Positions 58,085 to 64,000 of a DNA stretch of 64,000 nucleotides are shown here, one piece after another. How positions within the stretch are numbered: the stretch's first letter is position 1; every line of letters begins with the position of its first letter. Both the position numbers and the translations under genes were made by a program. Below the pieces are notes generated by a model that was not told the origin of the DNA, did not search any database, and was given only the letters and a program-made list of their open reading frames with translations. The stretch spans positions 558,001 through 622,000 of the forward strand of contig NW_026646029.1 of NCBI RefSeq assembly GCF_949987535.1, given 5' to 3'. The DNA is from Balaenoptera acutorostrata (lineage: Eukaryota > Chordata > Mammalia > Artiodactyla > Balaenopteridae).

Positions 58085-59844
58085 TTTCTCTCTCTTTCAC
58101 TGTCTTTGTTTCACGGGTTTTGAAAAGTAATTTCTTTTTATAATGGGGTTTAGCTGCTTTTCACGGCTGTGTTTATGCCGCTTTACACCCCCTTGACTCA
58201 CTTACAGAGCGATATCAATACATAGGTTTGAAGATTCTTACTAGTCAGATGTATTCTTCTGCGGTGAATAGGGGGTGTTGAGTCAGGTTCACTGAGCAAG
58301 GAGTAGGTCTTGTCTACTACATATTGGGTTTATGGAACGGTATCTGAGCTAATTTGAAACCCTTGTTTTATGCATCACCCCACCTCACCTTTCCCGTTCA
58401 GCAACCATAGTGTGTTTTCTAAACGTGTGACTCTGTTCTGTTTTGTAATTCAGTTCAAGTGTAGCGGTTTTTACATTCCCTCTATAAGTGATATCTTATG
58501 ATAAGTGTCTTTTTCTGTGTGACTTATTTCACTTAGAATCGTCGTACCTAAATCCACTCATCGTGCTGCTACTAGCCTTATGACGTGGATTTCATGGCTG
58601 AGTGATATTCCATTGTACATGAGGACGACAACTTCTGTATCCATTTTTCTCTTTCCTAGGATATTTAAGGTGTAATGAAGTGGGGGTTCTTGTCAACAGA
58701 GCAGCCCTAAACTTTGGGGTGCCTGTGTCTTGCTGATTTTTAGTTTTCCCAATTTATACGCCCATGAGTGGAAGTGCCCTATGCTCTCCAAGCTGTGTTT
58801 TTTAGATGTTTCAGGACACACCGTACACTTCTCCAGAGTGGCTGTTGGCAATTTACATCCCGCCCATCAGCGTAGCAAGGCTCCCATTTCTCCATGGCCG
58901 GTCCTGCATTTCTGGTTTGGACACTTTTTTCCGCATGGCCCATTTGCCCGCTGGGAAGCGAGACTTCTTTGGAGCGCTGATTTGCATTTCCAGGTTGCTT
59001 GGTTGGGCAAAAAGGGCGTATGCGTTTTTTCCTGAATATATTCAGAAAAAAACGCATACGCCCTTTTTGGCCAAGGGCATCATTGTCCACGTTTTGCCGC
59101 TTTTCATGTGCTTTCAAGGTGATTCGAATCTACCTCCTGAAATCTGTTTCCTGCAATTCTGCCTTGCTTTCAAAGCCTCTTCGTTGCCTTCCCTCAATAT
59201 ATTTGTGGACGAGAGTTATCATTTATAACTCTGCAGGTTTGTGAATGGCAGTGCCCCTGAGCTCCATTTTTCCAGTTGCTTTTTTGGGAGCTGGCCGCAA
59301 AAGTGCAGGATTGCTTCAGGCCCTCTTCTGGTTCTGGGGGGCAGGCTGAGCTTGTGGTTAATTCTTCTTCCTAATGGGAAAATAGAGTGACCTGTGCCTG
59401 TCCCAACCCCTAGAGCTAGTCTCTCATTGGTTCCCCCTCTTCCCGTTCATCCTCAGGACAAATTGCAACCTGTACGGGACAGGAGGTTAAAGGTGCTGAT
59501 TCTCCAAGGAGGGAGATGGCTAGTAAAGCGGCTGGAATGGCGAACCCGAGCACAAGGAGATGAGAAATGAGGTGCGTTTTAGAAACCTTTCCGGATCACA
59601 CGGTGTACCATCTTCTGGGTTTCTCATGCATGTTTTCGACGTAGGAAGATGCCCTTGAACCTGGAGATTTGGGACCCATGGGATGGGTACCATGCAGTAT
59701 TACTTTAAAGGGTCTGCGTTGGCTCACGCAACCTCACCAAACCTCTCAGCCCCAAGAGTGTCCACCCTTATGTCTCAATCAGCTGTGGGTCTAGATATGG
59801 TCAATCCAGGTTGCATCACAGCCCCTGAACGAATTTTGTAAGAA
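58085..59844. repeat. Satellite unit 34, class C with a short non-C patch
   Basis: 1,760 bp. C marks before and after (GGACGAC near 58623, GCCCATTTGC, ACGGGACAGG near 59474), but 58865 and 58871 are both C, giving CCCATCAGCG as in A, B and F units. Private TTCAGAAAAAAA in the right palindrome arm near 59041. Confidence 0.93.
59003..59074. mobile_element. 72-bp palindrome (unit 34)
   Basis: Two mismatches: G/G in the left arm (TTGGGC) and a private G-to-A in the right arm (TTCAGAAAAAAA). Confidence 0.75.
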
Positions 59845-61604
59845 TTTCGCTCTCTTTCACTGTCTTTGTTTCACGGGTTTTGAAAAGTAATTTCTTTTTA
59901 TAATGGGGTTTAGCTGCTTTTCACGGCTGTGTTTATGCCGCTTTACACCCCCTTGACTCACTTACAGAGCGATATCAATACATAGGTTTGAAGATTCTTA
60001 CTAGTCAGATGTATTCTTCTGCGGTGAATAGGGGGTGTTGAGTCAGGTTCACTGAGCAAGGAGTAGGTCTTGTCTACTACATATTGGGTTTATGGAACGG
60101 TATCTGAGCTAATTTGAAACCCTTGTTTTATGCATCACCCCACCTCACCTTTCCCGTTCAGCAACCATAGTGTGTTTTCTAAACGTGTGACTCTGTTCTG
60201 TTTTGTAATTCAGTTCAAGTGTAGCGTTTTTTACATTCCCTCTATAAGTGATATCTTATGATAAGTGTCTTTTTCTGTGTGACTTATTTCACTTAGAATC
60301 GTCGTACCTAAATCCACTCATCGTGCTGCTACTAGCCTTATGACGTGGATTTCATGGCTGAGTGATATTCCATTGTACATGAGGACCACAACTTCTGTAT
60401 CCATTTTTCTCTTTCCTAGGATATTTAAGGTGTAATGAAGTGGGGGTTCTTGTCAACAGAGCAGCCCTAAACTTTGGGGTGCCTGTGTCTTGCTGATTTT
60501 TAGTTTTCCCAATTTATACGCCCATGAGTGGAAGTGCCCTATGCTCTCCAAGCTGTGTTTTTTAGATGTTTCAGGACACACCGTACACTTCTCCAGAGTG
60601 GCTGTTGGCAATTTACATCCCGCCTATCAGCGTAGCAAGGCTCCCATTTCTCCATGGCCGGTCCTGCATTTCTGGTTTGGACACTTTTTTCCGCATGGCC
60701 CTTTTGCCCGCTGGGAAGCGAGACTTCTTTGGAGCGCTGATTTGCATTTCCAGGTTGCTTGGTTGGGCAAAAAGGGCGTATGCGTTTTTTCCTGAATATA
60801 TTCAGGAAAAAACGCATACGCCCTTTTTGGCCAAGGGCATCATTGTCCACGTTTTGCCGCTTTTCATGTGCTTTCAAGGTGATTCGAATCTACCTCCTGA
60901 AATCTGTTTCCTGCAATTCTGCCTTGCTTTCAAAGCCTCTTCGTTGCCTTCCCTCAATATATTTGTGGACGAGAGTTATCATTTATAACTCTGCAGGTTT
61001 GTGAATTGCAGTGCCCCTGAGCTCCATTTTTCCAGTTGCTTTTTTGGGAGCTGGCCGCAAAAGTGCAGGATTGCTTCAGGCCCTCTTCTGGTTCTGGGGG
61101 GCAGGCTGAGCTTGTGGTTAATTCTTCTTCCTAATGGGAAAATAGAGTGACCTGTGCCTGTCCCAACCCCTAGAGCTAGTCTCTCATTGGTTCCCCCTCT
61201 TCCCGTTCATCCTCAGGACAAATTGCAACCTGTACGGAACAGGAGGTTAAAGGTGCTGATTCTCCAAGGAGGGAGATGGCTAGTAAAGCGGCTGGAATGG
61301 CGAACCCGAGCACAAGGAGATGAGAAATGAGGTGCGTTTTAGAAACCTTTCCCGATCACACGGTGTACCATCTTCTGGGTTTCTCATGCATGTTTTCGAC
61401 GTAGGAAGATGCCCTTGAACCTGGAGATTTGGGACCCATGGGATGGGTACCATGCAGTATTACTTTAAAGGGTCTGCGTTGGCTCACGCAACCTCACCAA
61501 ACCTCTCAGCCCCAAGAGTGTCCACCCTTATGTCTCAATCAGCTGTGGGTCTAGATATGGTCAATCCAGGTTGCATCACAGACCCTGAACGAATTTTGTA
61601 AGAA
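59845..61604. repeat. Satellite unit 35, class D
   Basis: 1,760 bp. D marks (TTTCGCTCTC, TAGCGTTTTTTAC, CACAGACCCTG near 61576), but GAGCGCTGATT near 60732 in place of the GAGCACTG of the other D units. Confidence 0.94.
60763..60834. mobile_element. 72-bp palindrome (unit 35)
   Basis: One G/G mismatch (left arm TTGGGC). Confidence 0.75.
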
Positions 61605-63364
61605 TTTCTCTCTCTTTCACTGTCTTTGTTTCACGGGTTTTGAAAAGTAATTTATTTTTATAATGGGGTTTAGCTGCTTTTCACGGCTGTGTTTATGCCG
61701 CTTTACACCCCCTTGACTCACTTACAGAGCGATATCAATACATAGGTTTGAAGATTCTTACTAGTCAGATGTATTCTTCTGCGGTGAATAGGGGGTGTTG
61801 AGTCAGGTTCACTGAGCAAGGAGTAGGTCTTGTCTACTACATATTGGGTTTATGGAACGGTATCTGAGCTAATTTGAAACCCTTGTTTTATGCATCACCC
61901 CACCTCACCTTTCCCGTTCAGCAGCCATATTGTGTTTTCTGAACGTGTGACTCTGTTCTGTTTGGTAATTCAGTTCAAGTGTAGCGGTTTTTACATTCCC
62001 TCTATAAGTGATATCTTATGATAAGTGTCTTTTTCTGTGTGACTTATTTCACTTAGAATCGTCGTACCTAAATCCACTCATCGTGCTGCTACTAGCCTTA
62101 TGACGTGGATTTCATGGCTGAGTGATATTCCATTGTACATGAGGACCACAACTTCTGTATCCATTTTTCTCTTTCCTAGGATATTTAAGGTGTAATGAAG
62201 TGGGGGTTCTTGTCAACAGAGCAGCCCTAAACTTTGGGGTGCCTGTGTCTTGCTGATTTTTAGTTTTCCCAATTTATACGCCCATGAGTGGAAGTGCCCT
62301 ATGCTCTCCAAGCTGTGTTTTTTAGATGTTTCAGGACACACCGTACACTTCTCCAGAGTGGCTGTTGGCAATTTACATCCCGCCTATCAGCGTAGCAAGG
62401 CTCCCATTTCTCCATGGCCGGTCCTGCATTTCTGGTTTGGACACTTTTTTCCGCATGGCCCTTTTGCCCGCTGGGAAGCGAGACTTCTTTGGAGCGCTGA
62501 TTTGCATTTCCAGGTTGCTTGGTTGGCCAAAAAGGGCGTATGCGTTTTTTCCTGAATATATTCTGGTAAAAACGCATACGCCCTTTTTGGCCAAGGGCAT
62601 CATTGTCCACGTTTTGCCGCTTTTCATGTGCTTTCAAGGTGATTCGAATCTAACTCCTGAAATATGTTTCCTGCAATTCTGCCTTGCTTTCAAAGCCTCT
62701 TCGTTGCCTTCCCTCAATATATTTGTGGACGAGAGTTATCATTTATAACTCTGCAGGTTTGTGAATGGCAGTGCCCCTGAGCTCCATTTTTCCAGTTGCT
62801 TTTTTGGGAGCTGGCCGCAAAAGTGCAGGATTGCTTCAGGCCCTCTTCTGGTTCTGGGGGGCAGGCTGAGCTTGTGGTTAATTCTTCTTCCTGATGGGAA
62901 AATAGAGTGACCTGTGCCTGTCCCAACCCCTAGAGCTAGTCTCTCATTGGTTCCCCCTCTTCCCGTTCATCCTCAGGACAAATTGCAACCTGTACGGAAC
63001 AGGAGGTTAAAGGTGCTGATTCTCCAAGGAGGGAGATGGCTAGTAAAACGGCTGGAATGGCGAACCCGAGCACAAGGAGATGAGAAATGAGGTGCGTTTT
63101 AGAAACCTTTCCCGATCACACGGTGTACCATCTTCTGGGTTTCTCATGCATGTTTTCGACGTAGGAAGATGCCCTTGAACCTGGAGATTTGGGACCCATG
63201 GGATGGGTACCATGCAGTATTACTTGAAAGGGTCTGCGTTGGCTCACGCAACCTCACCAAACCTCTCAGCCCCAAGAGTGTCCACCCTTATGTCTCAATC
63301 AGCTGTGGGTCTACATATGGTCAATCCAGGTTGCATCACAGCCCCTGAACGAATTTTGTAATAA
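61605..63364. repeat. Satellite unit 36, class E
   Basis: 1,760 bp. E marks: TTATTTTTATA, GCCATATTG, TTGGTAATTC, CTGGTAAAAAC near 62564, AACTCCTGAAATATG near 62652. Unlike copy 14 the end is not A-type: CCTGTCCCAAC, CCCGATCACACGG, CTCATGCATG. Private: AAAACGGCTGG near 63045, TACTTGAAAGG near 63221, TCTACATATGG near 63310. Confidence 0.93.
62523..62594. mobile_element. 72-bp palindrome (unit 36)
   Basis: Left arm restored to TTGGCC compared with unit 14; right arm keeps the two E-class changes (TTCTGGTAAAAAC). Confidence 0.75.
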
Positions 63365-64000
63365 TTTCTCTCTCTTTCACTGTCTTTGTTTCACGGGTTT
63401 TGAAAAGTAATTTCTTTTTATAATGGGGTTTAGCTGTTTTTCACGGCTGTGTTTATGCCGCTTTACACCCCCTTGACTCACTTACAGAGAGATATCAATA
63501 CATAGGTTTGAAGATTCTTAATAGTCAGATATATTCTTGTGTGGTGAATAGGGGGTGTTGAGGCCAGTTCACTGAGCAAGGAGTAGGTCTTGTCTACTAC
63601 ATATTGGGTTTATGGAACGGTATCTGAGCTAATTTGAAACCCTTGTTTTATGCATCACCCCACCTCACCTTTCCCGTTCAGCAGCCATAGTGTGTTTTCT
63701 GAACGTGTGACTCTGTTCTGTTTTGTAATTCAGTTCAAGTGTAGCTTTTTTTACATTCCCTCTATAAGTGATATCTTATGATAAGTGTCTTTTTCTGTGT
63801 GACTTATTTCACTTAGAATCGTCGTACCTAAATCCACTCATCGTGCTGTTACTAGACTTATGACGTGGATTTCATGGCTGAGTGATATTCCATTGTACAT
63901 GAGGACCACAACTTCTTTATCCACTTTTCTCTTTCCTAGGATATTTAAGGTGTAATGAAGTGGGGGGTTCTTGTCAACAGAGCAGCCCTAAACTTTGGGG
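63365..64000. repeat. Satellite unit 37, partial (first 636 bp), B-like hybrid
   Basis: Cut by the window end before the palindrome. Combines F-like GCTGTTTTTCAC near 63433 and TGTGTGGTGAA near 63537 with B-variant TAGCTTTTTTTAC near 63741, CTGTTACTAGAC near 63846, CTTCTTTATCCAC and the six-G run near 63962. It therefore does not copy any complete unit in the window. Confidence 0.9.

Larger units (their letters stand above)
1..64000. repeat. Satellite DNA array, ~1,760-bp unit, probable common cetacean satellite
   Basis: The same sequence recurs head to tail at 1, 1761, 3522, 5282 and so on to 63365, with no interruption and no inverted copy. Spacing is 1,760 bp in most steps, 1,761 bp in eight and 1,758 bp in two. 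Copies differ by scattered substitutions that group them into classes. To transfer the map of copy 1 to any other copy, add (copy start minus 1); from the G run near offset 597 onward add one more base in 1,761-bp copies, and after offset 389 subtract two in 1,758-bp copies. From family knowledge, the length and the L1-derived content match the common cetacean satellite, a constitutive heterochromatin component reported to be L1-derived. The longer 1.76-kb form argues against a delphinid host. The species call is inference; the tandem structure is read directly. Confidence 0.97.
54564..64000. repeat. Higher-order repeat block H4 (copies 32-37, cut by the window end)
   Basis: Unit order is A, B, C, D, E, then a B-like hybrid that is cut at 64000. 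The order goes directly from D (copy 35) to E (copy 36), so the second B-C-D triplet present in H2 and H3 is missing. Copies 32 and 33 are very close to copies 20 and 21. Copies 34-36 are less close to their H2 and H3 counterparts. Confidence 0.75.

Noticed and set aside
1..64000. CENP-B box as evidence of centromere function
   Set aside because: I looked for the pattern TTCG-N4-A-N2-CGGG on both strands of the unit and found none; nearest words such as CTTCGTTGCC lack the rest. Centromeric location cannot be claimed from this sequence.
1..64000. CRISPR array or bacterial repeat system
   Set aside because: Regular repetition alone suggested it, but the period is 1.76 kb with no spacers, and the content is mammalian L1.
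1..64000. Assembly artefact (one unit copied by software)
   Set aside because: Units carry private substitutions, distinct classes and interpretable recombinant joints, which artificial copying would not produce. Collapse or mis-ordering of near-identical blocks cannot be excluded without reads.

Overview
The whole window is one uninterrupted satellite DNA array. It holds 36 complete head-to-tail copies of a unit of about 1,760 bp, all in the same orientation, plus the first 636 bp of a 37th copy. There is no unique sequence and I find no functional protein-coding gene, tRNA, rRNA or CRISPR array. The host is almost certainly a mammal. About two thirds of each unit reads as an old antisense copy of the 3' end of a LINE-1 (L1) element of the type found in cetartiodactyls. 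The unit length and L1 content match what I recall of the common cetacean satellite, whose unit is about 1.76 kb in most cetaceans and about 1.58 kb in dolphins of the family Delphinidae. A non-delphinid whale or porpoise is therefore the best guess. This identification rests on memory of the families, not on a search.

Layout of one unit, using the first copy (1-1760): about 1-49 is a pyrimidine-rich stretch with no assignment. About 50-350 matches the L1 3' UTR in reverse complement. About 350-918 matches the C-terminal end of L1 ORF2 in reverse complement. 919-990 is a 72-bp palindrome that looks like a mariner-type palindromic MITE inserted into ORF2. About 991-1165 continues L1 ORF2. About 1166-1760 is not assignable by eye. 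Unit length barely varies: 1,760 bp, or 1,761 bp where one G is added to a G run, or 1,758 bp where two bases are lost.

The copies fall into recognisable sequence classes, here named A, B, C, D, E and others, and these recur in order. This gives a higher-order repeat (HOR): block H1 (copies 1-6), H2 (copies 7-19, 22,881 bp), H3 (copies 20-31, 21,121 bp) and H4 (copies 32-37, cut by the window end). H2 and H3 contain an internal duplication of the B-C-D triplet that H1 and H4 lack. H3 is one unit shorter than H2 because copy 26 is a D/E recombinant. These junctions record unequal exchanges that can be placed to within about 100-200 bp.

The open frames of 70-140 codons on both strands recur because the unit recurs; I treat them as by-products. 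One minus-strand frame still shows the decayed reading frame of L1 ORF2. The points most worth checking are the palindromic MITE inside a satellite unit and the recoverable unequal-crossover history of the HOR.
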